Part shown: piece after piece, positions 16,784-23,839 of the stretch
Position numbering within the stretch: position 1 is the stretch's first letter
Layout of the letters: every line of letters starts with the position of its first letter
NCBI GenBank assembly: GCA_041390865.1
Contig: JAWKPC010000002.1
Location: 372,001-436,000, forward strand
DNA from: JAUIIK01 sp041390865
Lineage (GTDB): Bacteria > Chloroflexota > Chloroflexia > Thermomicrobiales > CFX8
Direction: 5' to 3'
DNA: 64,000 bases
The notes under the pieces: generated by a model
The model's input: the letters and a program-made list of their open reading frames with translations, nothing else
Databases searched by the model: none
Told to the model about the DNA's origin: nothing
Position numbers and translations under genes: made by a program

Positions 16784-17899
16784 ATGGGTGTATTGCAGAA
16801 TCCCGAAAGTCCAACGATCGTTCTCAAGACGGACCCGGGATCGAGTCGATGTTCCCGTTGCGAGACGGTCCCTCCATCTGTGCCGCTGGAGGGGGATCTC
16901 CATCTCTGGTTCCCGCTTGGACATAGCCTCGGCAAGGTCGCGCGTTGTATGCGGGACTCGAGCATCAACTTCGAGTTCGCTGACAATGGCCGATCGCTGA
17001 TCGCTCACCTCGCGTTCGGCGAGTTCGCTATGCTGGCCGGACAGCTTGACGCGGTGATGAGCCACGAGGAGAAGCTGGCGACCCGGTCGCTCCTTCTGCC
17101 GTCTGGCGAGCAGCCGGACTATCAGGATTTCGGGCGGGTGACTCCACTGGGCCAGCTGATCGCCAGGTCCTCCGCCAACTGGCTGCTTGAGATCCTGCGA
17201 GAAATGCGCCTGACGAGTCACTTCCAGTCCATCGTCCATGCCAACGATCCCCAGCGGCGGTTCGCGCGCGAGGGGCTTCTCCGCGGTCTCGACCGGAGTG
17301 GAGCATTGATATCGCCATTCCGGATGTATCAGGTCGCCCGGGACGCGGATCTGTTGTTTCAGCTGGATCTGGCGGCCCGGCGGACGGTGATCGGCGAGCT
17401 TGACCGGCACAGCGTTACCGAAGAGCGGACGTTCATCAATTTCACGCCGACGTCGATCTACGATCCAGTATTCTGCCTGCGTTCGACCGTCGCGGCAATC
17501 GACGGCGCAGGTATTCCGCACGACCACATCGTTTTCGAGGTTGTCGAGACGGAGCGCACCGATAGCCCCGATCACCTGCGGAATATCCTGGAGTTCTACC
17601 GGGCGGAGGGTTTCGGCGTCGCGCTCGACGACGTCGGTTCCGGCTACTCCAGCCTCAATCTGATTCACCAGATACAGCCCGACTACATCAAGCTCGATAT
17701 GGAGCTGATCCGTGATGTCGACCGCGATCCTCATAAAGCGGCGATCGCGGGCCGGCTGCTCGAGCTCGCCGGGGATCTCGGTATCCAGAGCATTGCCGAA
17801 GGGGTCGAGACCGCCGCGGAACTGGCCTGGCTTCAGGAGCGGGGCGCGACATACGTCCAGGGCTATCTCATCGACCGCCCGCAACCGCTCGGGCAGTAG
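16784..17899 (+). CDS. EAL-domain cyclic-di-GMP phosphodiesterase
   Basis: The 371-residue protein has an EAL domain from about residue 140 to the end and an N-terminal region of no recognised fold containing C-S-R-C-E. EAL enzymes open cyclic di-GMP to pGpG. The signature EAL reads EGL here (REGLLRG, Glu163), but the other catalytic positions are present: Asn219 (FINFTP), Glu252 (FEVVETE), Asp282-Asp283 (LDDVGSGYSS), Lys303 (YIKLD), Glu339 (AEGVET) and Gln359 (YVQGYL). Activity is therefore likely despite the altered name motif. There is no GGDEF partner domain and no membrane segment. GGAG lies upstream of ATG 16784. An HD-GYP protein of the same signalling system is encoded at 45-46.5 kb. 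Confidence 0.85.
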   Translation: MGVLQNPESPTIVLKTDPGSSRCSRCETVPPSVPLEGDLHLWFPLGHSLGKVARCMRDSSINFEFADNGRSLIAHLAFGEFAMLAGQLDAVMSHEEKLATRSLLLPSGEQPDYQDFGRVTPLGQLIARSSANWLLEILREMRLTSHFQSIVHANDPQRRFAREGLLRGLDRSGALISPFRMYQVARDADLLFQLDLAARRTVIGELDRHSVTEERTFINFTPTSIYDPVFCLRSTVAAIDGAGIPHDHIVFEVVETERTDSPDHLRNILEFYRAEGFGVALDDVGSGYSSLNLIHQIQPDYIKLDMELIRDVDRDPHKAAIAGRLLELAGDLGIQSIAEGVETAAELAWLQERGATYVQGYLIDRPQPLGQ

Positions 17900-17910
17900 C
17901 TGTCCAGCCT

Positions 17911-18156
17911 TTCATGCATCAAGCCAAGGGACGTTGCAGAGAGCAGCGGCTGCTTCCTGTGCCCAGCATCCCTGCCGATCTGCCCGGGAACCACGTCGTC
18001 GGTCCAGTAGAGACGTGCCGCCGGCGCGTCTCCGTACCAGCCCCAACTCGTTCCCGGGAATACGATGGTGTCGCAAGCGAGACGCGCCGGCGGCACGTCT
18101 CTACTGGAGTGTCAGCGGTTTAGCGCCACCGATGAACGCTTAACTTGATGCATGAA
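17911..18156. mobile_element. MITE-like element with terminal and internal inverted repeats
   Basis: A 246-base non-coding block is bounded by perfect 13-base terminal inverted repeats, TTCATGCATCAAG (17911-17923) and CTTGATGCATGAA (18144-18156). Inside lies a second, perfect 28-base inverted repeat (18004-18031 against 18080-18107; core GTAGAGACGTGCCGCC) with a 48-base loop. Near-identical 15-base direct repeats, GTAGCTGTCCAGCCT (17896-17910) and GTAGCTGCCCAGCCT (18162-18176), flank it, although the right copy starts five bases beyond the terminal repeat. It begins twelve bases after the EAL stop codon. No transposase is encoded, so movement would need an enzyme from elsewhere. Confidence 0.65.
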
Positions 18157-18229
18157 GGGCGGTAGCTGCCCAGCCTATCCACCGATTCCCGGCGAACACC
18201 CGGAACTTTCTTCGAACAGCGTTCGAGTG

Positions 18230-19083
18230 TCAGTCCATATTCGGCATTGCCGCCGGCGCCGGAGCCACCGCGATGCCGGGATTCGGTACCGGATCGGTCG
18301 TCAGTCCATCATTGCGGGCCCGCAGATCGAGATAGACCAGGGTCCAGGCGAGGTACTGGAGCGGCGTGATCAGGACAGCGCCGATGACCCAGAAGATGCC
18401 GACGAGAACCCAGGCGAAGACCGGCGGGGCGCTGGACGCGTCGGTGAGCACCGGGCGAAGCAGCAGCGCGAACATCGGCAGCAGGAACATGAGCATCATC
18501 ATGCCGGAGATTGCCGCGACGACGATCGTCGTTACCAGCACTCTCAGCGGTTGTTGCGGGTCAACTCCCAGCTGCGGCCGAGGGCGACCCGCGCTCCGGT
18601 CCCTTCGAGGATGACGACCTGGAGCGCGACGAGCCAGGCGATCCCCAGGAAGAGCGCGATCGGCGCGCCGACAAATGTCCAGGCCAGGAAGCTCAGGATC
18701 CAGTAGATCAGATAAGAAGCTTTCATCGTCGCAGTGATGCGCGGCATGGCGTAGTCGAAAGCTTTGAGGATCGATGTCTTACCGTTGACGATGATCTGGG
18801 CCGTGGCTGACGTAATCCCGGCCATCGCCGCCGCCGTCGTCGCGACGGCAACGATGCCGGTGATGATCTGGAGCAGGAACATCGCCAGCAGGTCGTCGCT
18901 CCCGATGATGACGGCGAAGAGGAAGATCTGCAGGATCGTTGCCGGTATTAGAACCGCCGCCGAGACACCAACAATCGTCTCGAAGTGGTCGCGATAGATC
19001 GCCGCGGTCTGTGCGAGTAGCTCTCCGATGCTACGGGGGCGGACGCCGTAGTGTTGCTGATCCATCGCGCTGCCGTTCTTCAT
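18230..19083 (-). pseudogene. multi-pass membrane protein, one frameshift
   Basis: The membrane protein of about 280 residues begins MKNGSAMDQQHYGVRPRSIGELLAQTAAIYRDHFETIVGVSAAVLIP, a start typical of a bacterial family with six helices (soluble head R-P-R-S-I-G-E-L-L, then paired helices). The first frame stops at 18544 right after RSWELTRNNR. The next frame continues at once with RVLVTTIVVAAISGMMMLMFLLPMFALL and ends in a proline/alanine-rich tail. One added base at the stop (CGC-N-TG-AGA) restores R-N-N-R-L-R-V-L, the sequence expected after W-x-L-T-R-G/N-x. The break is a single indel. The family function is unknown. The start could also be ATG 19065. Confidence 0.7.
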
Positions 19084-19342
19084 AGATTCATTCCGGACAA
19101 TCCATTGCCACATTCTGGACGGTTCAGCATTGCCTGGCGATAGGAGCGCGGTACTGGATGGACGTTGTGACGGCGACCGGCGACGCAATGGGTTTGGTGG
19201 TTGCGAGGTGTAACAATAGCGTTCGTTGCTTGAATCCATGGCAGATATCCCGGAACCGGATTGCTGCGCCATGCGTGCCGTTACCGGCAGCCTGGCGGGT
19301 TGAGGTCCGGAGATGTCGCAAGATCCTGCGGAGGAATCCATC

Positions 19343-20098
19343 ATGACCATCTCCCGGTTCGAGCCTCCCGCGATACCACGCGGTGCGGAAGCGCTGCTCG
19401 ACTCTCCCTATGCCCGCTATCTGGATGTCGCGACGCTCTATGACGTCCAGGCGAAGAACCCGGAGTCGGATTCTCTCCGAAAGCCGGAGGAGCTGCTCTT
19501 CCGCACGATCCATCTCGTTTCGGAACTCTGGCTGCGCCTGGCCGGCGCTGAGCTGGAACGAGCGATGGACGAGGCCAGGGCAGGAGAGCTTGGCCGGGCT
19601 GTCCGGCTGATCCGGCGCGCCGACGAGTCGGTCCAGCGCGTGACCGACGCGACGAGGATGTTCCAGTCGATGCCTGCCGCGGAGTACCACCAGTTTCGGA
19701 CGGCACTCGGCAGCGCCAGTGGCCTGCAATCGCCGGGCTACGCCTACATTCGCCTGGTCGGCAACCGGATGTCGGAAACGCTCGACGCAGTGGTTGCCGA
19801 CGATGATGCACTGTTCCGGGTGTATATGGAAGGGATCGACACGCCGCTCTACGCGTTCTGCGAGGCGCTGCTCGATCTCGATACCAGCCTCGATCGATTC
19901 CGAGCCAGTCACGTTCACGTTGCCCAACGCTTCCTCGGCGATGCCACGGCCGGGACCGGTGGCCAGGGAGTAGCGTTCTTACGCAACCATCTCGGCCAGC
20001 AGCATTTCCCTCGTCTCTGGGCCCTGCGTGCCCGGCTTGCCGAGTCCTCCGGCGCCGTTTCCTACGGTTACGGCGGGGCGAAGTCGGAGGCGCGATAG
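19343..20098 (+). CDS. tryptophan 2,3-dioxygenase family protein
   Basis: The 251-residue protein shows the tryptophan 2,3-dioxygenase (KynA) pattern. EELLFRTIHLVSELWLRL (His57) matches the active-site helix E-x-L-F-x-x-x-H-Q-x-x-E-L-W. FRTALGSASGLQSPGYAYIRLVGNR matches F-R-x-x-L-G-x-A-S-G-x-Q-S. RFRASHVHVAQRFLGDATAGTGGQGVAFLRNHL matches the heme-ligand helix and the G-T-G-G substrate loop. Known enzymes use heme to convert tryptophan to N-formylkynurenine. Several canonical residues differ (Q after the first His is L; S-S-G after G-T-G-G is Q-G), so substrate preference may differ. No other kynurenine pathway gene is nearby. ATG 19343 has GGAGG about nine bases upstream. Confidence 0.8.
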   Translation: MTISRFEPPAIPRGAEALLDSPYARYLDVATLYDVQAKNPESDSLRKPEELLFRTIHLVSELWLRLAGAELERAMDEARAGELGRAVRLIRRADESVQRVTDATRMFQSMPAAEYHQFRTALGSASGLQSPGYAYIRLVGNRMSETLDAVVADDDALFRVYMEGIDTPLYAFCEALLDLDTSLDRFRASHVHVAQRFLGDATAGTGGQGVAFLRNHLGQQHFPRLWALRARLAESSGAVSYGYGGAKSEAR

Positions 20099-20315
20099 GG
20101 AGCCCCCTACGCGCCCGGATCAGCGCTCGGTCGGGCACGTGAAAGACTTGCGAGGTAACTGCTATCGCCTGGATATCCCGTTGAGTTCGCAGGGAATTCT
20201 ATAGATGTGATCTTCCACAAGAAGCGTGCAGGCACTCGTAAGCATCGGTGATTGTCGATCAGAAGAGTGATGGCCGTCTCGTCGTTCTCCAAAACTGCAT
20301 GAAAGCGAGCCCACC

Positions 20316-22079
20316 ATGTCCTCTCTACCTCAGATCAGCGAACGTGACATCCAGGATCGCGTCGGCGCGCAGAGCTTTCAGCGAGGCCGGAGCTACGCCG
20401 ACGCGGGTCGGATCATCGCCACGCGCCGGCACGACAACACGATCAACGGGTTGTGTCTTGGATCAGTGGCCGTGCCCTACCGGCTCCATGCGACCCTGGA
20501 GGAGGAGGGCGTGGTCGAGGCCGAGTGCAGCTGTCCTGTCGGTCATGGCGGCTACTGCAAGCATGTAGCTGCGCTGCTACTGACCTGGCTCGAGCATCCC
20601 GAAGCGTTCGTCGAGGCCGTCGATCTGGAGTCGGCCCTGGCGGAGAAGAGCAAGGAAGAGCTTATCCAGCTGCTGTTGACCGTTGCGGAAGGCAGCCCTC
20701 AGTTCGAACAGCTGCTGGAGACGGCAATCGGGGCTGACCGCGAGGGGCCGGCATCAGCGGCCGAGTTCTTCCGCCAGCAGGTAGAGACGGCGCTCTTGCC
20801 GCTCGAAACACACTGGGATTTCTCGTCAGGCGGGTACGGCTATGGCGGTCAGGTATCGGCGATCGTCGGCAATGGCGATGAAATGGTCGAACGGGAGGAG
20901 TGGCGCGAGGCGGCATCGGTCTACCGTGGGGTTCTGGAAGGCGTCGGGGAGAGCGACGCACTGGCGTATGACGAGGAGGGCAGCCTCGTTGAAGCAGTCT
21001 GGCAGTCGATCACCGGACTCGGGGTCTGTCTGGATCATCTGGACGATCCAGCCGACCGGGAGCCGATTCTCGACGTTCTCTTCGAGGTCTTCTACACCGA
21101 CATCAGTGAATACGGCGGTATCGACTTGTCCATCGGCGCACCGGAGATTCTGGTCGCGAAGACGACGCCGGAGGAGCGCAACGAATTGATCGAGCGGGTT
21201 CGCGACATCATGCCGGAGGAAGACGGATGGATCCAGAGAGCCTACGCCCAGCTGCTGCTCGAGCTCGAGACGGAGAAGCTCGAGGGCGAAGCCTATATCG
21301 AGCGGTGCAGGGAGCTCGGGCTGACCGACCGGCTGGTGGACCGGCTGCTGTCGCTGGGCAGGAACGAGGAGGCCATTCAGGAGGCCGGTGGCGCAGACCG
21401 CAGCGAACTGCTGAGGCTTGTGCCGATCTTCGAGCAATATGGTCAGGCCGAACTCATCGAGCCGCAGGTTCAGCGCGTGATCACTCAGGATCGTCAAGGT
21501 TACTTCGGGGCGGCTCCGGATCTGAGAATATGGCTCGGGGATCGCTACAAGGAGCGTGGCGACTATGCGTCGGCTCTGGAGCTGGCGCTGGCCGCTTTCA
21601 ACGAGCGTCCTACCTTGCCGGGATATCAAGACATCCGGGAGTTGGCGACCGCAACGGGGGGTTGGCCGTCGATTCGCCCGGAGCTGATGGAAACGCTCGC
21701 CGAGCAGGCTGTTGCACTGAAAATCCAGATTCACCTTGACGAGGGCGAGTTGGATGATGCCATTGATGATCTGCGGGGGCTCGACCTCGGCCAGCAGCGG
21801 CCTCTGTATTCGAACGATGTCCGGCTGCAGGTCGCCGAAGCCGCGACCGGGGATCGTCCGGAGGTGGCGATCGAGATCTACCTTCGGCTTGCCGATGAGC
21901 TCATAGATCTCCGCGGCAGGGAGAACTACCAGACCGCCGCCACGATGCTGGGCCGGGCGCGCAACCTGTTCGACCGGCTGGGCCGCTTCGAGGAGTGGGA
22001 GGAGCATATCGCCCGCTTGCGCTCGGAGCACCGGCGGCTGCCCGCGTTGCAGGACGAGCTGAATCGGGCCGAGCTGTAG
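20316..22079 (+). CDS. SWIM zinc finger protein
   Basis: The 587-residue protein has an N-terminal SWIM zinc finger, CSCPVGHGGYCKH (Cys71, Cys73, Cys81, His83), preceded by the usual beta segment (SFQRGRSYADAGRIIATRRHDNTINGLCLGSVAVPYRLHATL). The remaining 500 residues are mostly helical and TPR/HEAT-like, rich in Glu and Leu. SWIM domains bind DNA or protein and, in bacteria, often lie next to helicases of the SNF2 type, but none is encoded here. ATG 20316 starts the frame. Function is unknown beyond probable nucleic acid or protein binding. Confidence 0.8.
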   Translation: MSSLPQISERDIQDRVGAQSFQRGRSYADAGRIIATRRHDNTINGLCLGSVAVPYRLHATLEEEGVVEAECSCPVGHGGYCKHVAALLLTWLEHPEAFVEAVDLESALAEKSKEELIQLLLTVAEGSPQFEQLLETAIGADREGPASAAEFFRQQVETALLPLETHWDFSSGGYGYGGQVSAIVGNGDEMVEREEWREAASVYRGVLEGVGESDALAYDEEGSLVEAVWQSITGLGVCLDHLDDPADREPILDVLFEVFYTDISEYGGIDLSIGAPEILVAKTTPEERNELIERVRDIMPEEDGWIQRAYAQLLLELETEKLEGEAYIERCRELGLTDRLVDRLLSLGRNEEAIQEAGGADRSELLRLVPIFEQYGQAELIEPQVQRVITQDRQGYFGAAPDLRIWLGDRYKERGDYASALELALAAFNERPTLPGYQDIRELATATGGWPSIRPELMETLAEQAVALKIQIHLDEGELDDAIDDLRGLDLGQQRPLYSNDVRLQVAEAATGDRPEVAIEIYLRLADELIDLRGRENYQTAATMLGRARNLFDRLGRFEEWEEHIARLRSEHRRLPALQDELNRAEL

Positions 22080-22219
22080 CGGTCTCGTCGATCGGGGTGA
22101 TGTGAGCTGACCAGAGGTTTCGCCTCCAGCGTCGGGCAGCACCTGGATGCTTATCGGTTAGCGGCGCATCGGGAGCGAGGATGTCCATGAGTCTGCTGCT
22201 GTGGCTGTATGGATGCTAG

Positions 22220-22256
22220 ATTCCTTCACTTCGCGGAGCCTCCGCTCAGGATGCCA
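22220..22256. repeat. dispersed repeat type A, reverse orientation
   Basis: Reads TTCCTTCACTTCGCGGAGCC then TCCGCTCAGGATGCC, the reverse complement of the type A core (GGCATCCTGAGCGGAGGCT). Confidence 0.6.
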
Positions 22257-22338
22257 TGATGGTGGGCATGGGATGCCGGCGATGGCGTTGCGGCTGACGG
22301 GTACCACGGCCTTGCGGCGACGCTGGCGCGACATTCGT

Positions 22339-22405
22339 CGGGGCATGATTCACCACGCCCGGTAGTCGCAACCCTTGTACGTATGCGGTCTCCAAACGCG
22401 GATGC
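22339..22405 (-). repeat. dispersed repeat type C
   Basis: On the minus strand it contains CGCGTTTGGAGACCGCATAC, then GTACAAGGGTTGCGACTACC and GGGCGTGGTGAATCATGCCC. The element at 38806-38892 carries the same blocks in the same order with about 80 percent identity by eye. Confidence 0.65.
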
Positions 22406-22639
22406 GATGGATCACATCATTCCTCTGCAAAGCCGAGCACGATCTCAGCAAGAGACTTGACATATTGTCCCACCCTGAGGATGCGGGGCGGTTGGAGGCG
22501 ACTCGGTCGGACCGCTCGCGACTTGACATCCAGTCACTGTCGTGTGAGACTGTACGGGTGTACGTACACCCCCAAGCCGCCGTTCTGGCCAGGTGATTGA
22601 TGACTTCAGTGGCGGTCGATGACGATGGAGGACGAGACA

Positions 22640-23731
22640 ATGGCGACTCGACTTGCGGAACAGGTAATGGTCGTTGCCGGGACGAGGAATGGTCTCTACA
22701 TCTTCAAGAGCGATCTGGAGCGCACGCAGTGGTCGATCTGCGGCCCGTTCCTCGAAGGCTACGACGTCAGCCACGCGATTCTCGACCCCCGCGACGGCAA
22801 GACGATCTGGGCGGCGGCCAACGGGAATGGCGAGGCGGCGGTCTACCGGTCCCCCGACCGGGGACGGACCTGGGAGCGGGCCGGAAAGCCGTTCGAGGCC
22901 GATCTGGTCTGGCACGTCGCGCCGGCGCTCGATGATATGCCGGATTCCGTCTATGCCGGGATCATGCCGGCCATGCTCTACCGGTCGGACGACCGTGGCC
23001 AGAGCTGGAACGAGGTCGCTGGGCTGGCGAAGCACCCGAGCCGCGAGGAATGGTGGCCGGGCGGGGGCGGGATGTGCCTCCACACCATCGTGACCAACCC
23101 GCTCAAGCCGAAAGATCTACTCATCGGAATGTCGGTCGGCGGCGTGCTCTATTCCGAGGATGGCGGGGAGAGCTGGGAGCCACGGAACGCCGGCACGTTC
23201 TCGATGGCCGAGGAGTGGACGAACCAGATGGGGCGTGAATCCCGGCACGACGTGCATCGCTGCACCCATAAAGTCGTCCGTCATCCGGAAAACGGTCTGC
23301 TGTTCCAGCAGAACCACGTCGGCGTCTATCGCTCGACCAGCTACGGCCGCGAGTGGGAGGACATCAGCGATGGGCTGCCGGATCGCTTCGGGTTCGTTAT
23401 CGACATCACCCGCGACGGCACCGTCTTCGTCGTTCCACAGCATGACTGGCTGCCGGAGATCGGAGTCCGGGTGACCGGCCAGCTTGCGGCCTACCGCAGC
23501 AAGGACTCCGGCGAGACCTGGGAGCGGCTGACGAACGGCCTGCCCGAGGTCGAGAACATGACGCTCTACCGCGAGGGCATGGCGACCGATTTCTGCGACC
23601 AGGGCGGCGTCTACTTCGGTACCAGCGACGGTGTCCTCCACTACACCCGTGACGGGGGCGACTCCTGGCATCAGCTGGCAACCGGCCTCCCGCCGGTGCG
23701 TTCGGTGACCTGTGAGCACTTCTCCGTTTAG
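22640..23731 (+). CDS. BNR/sialidase-like beta-propeller protein
   Basis: The 363-residue protein is built of BNR (Asp-box) repeats, S/Y-x-D-x-G-x-T/S-W, which form a six- or seven-bladed beta-propeller. Examples are SPDRGRTWERA, SDDRGQSWNEV, SEDGGESWEPR, SKDSGETWERL and TRDGGDSWHQL. ATG 22640 follows GGAGG at nine bases; the frame is open a little further upstream. There is no signal peptide, so it is probably cytoplasmic and not a secreted sialidase. The family is often annotated as glycosyl hydrolase or exo-sialidase without evidence. A fragment of a close paralogue survives at 30654-30774. Confidence 0.85.
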   Translation: MATRLAEQVMVVAGTRNGLYIFKSDLERTQWSICGPFLEGYDVSHAILDPRDGKTIWAAANGNGEAAVYRSPDRGRTWERAGKPFEADLVWHVAPALDDMPDSVYAGIMPAMLYRSDDRGQSWNEVAGLAKHPSREEWWPGGGGMCLHTIVTNPLKPKDLLIGMSVGGVLYSEDGGESWEPRNAGTFSMAEEWTNQMGRESRHDVHRCTHKVVRHPENGLLFQQNHVGVYRSTSYGREWEDISDGLPDRFGFVIDITRDGTVFVVPQHDWLPEIGVRVTGQLAAYRSKDSGETWERLTNGLPEVENMTLYREGMATDFCDQGGVYFGTSDGVLHYTRDGGDSWHQLATGLPPVRSVTCEHFSV

Positions 23732-23839
23732 GTTGGAAACGCACAACCATCTTAGAGTGCCTGGCTCCCGGATTGCGTGATAGCATTTCGAGCCTGGTCG
23801 TTCCAGGTTGGCGACTCTTGAGGGCGCAGTTCAGGTATC

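Larger units (their letters stand above)
22080..22639. other. 560-base intergenic region with two repeats
   Basis: Besides the repeats listed separately at 22220 and 22339, I see no gene. The right half (22500-22639) must contain the promoter of the BNR-repeat gene. A GTACGGGTGTACGTAC palindrome-like run near 22553-22568 may be a regulatory site; this is speculative. Confidence 0.4.

Noticed and set aside
16658..17884. 408-codon minus-strand frame
   Set aside because: It is antisense to the EAL domain, whose catalytic residues are all in the plus frame.
20826..22142. 438-codon minus-strand frame
   Set aside because: Antisense to the SWIM protein; no recognisable domain.
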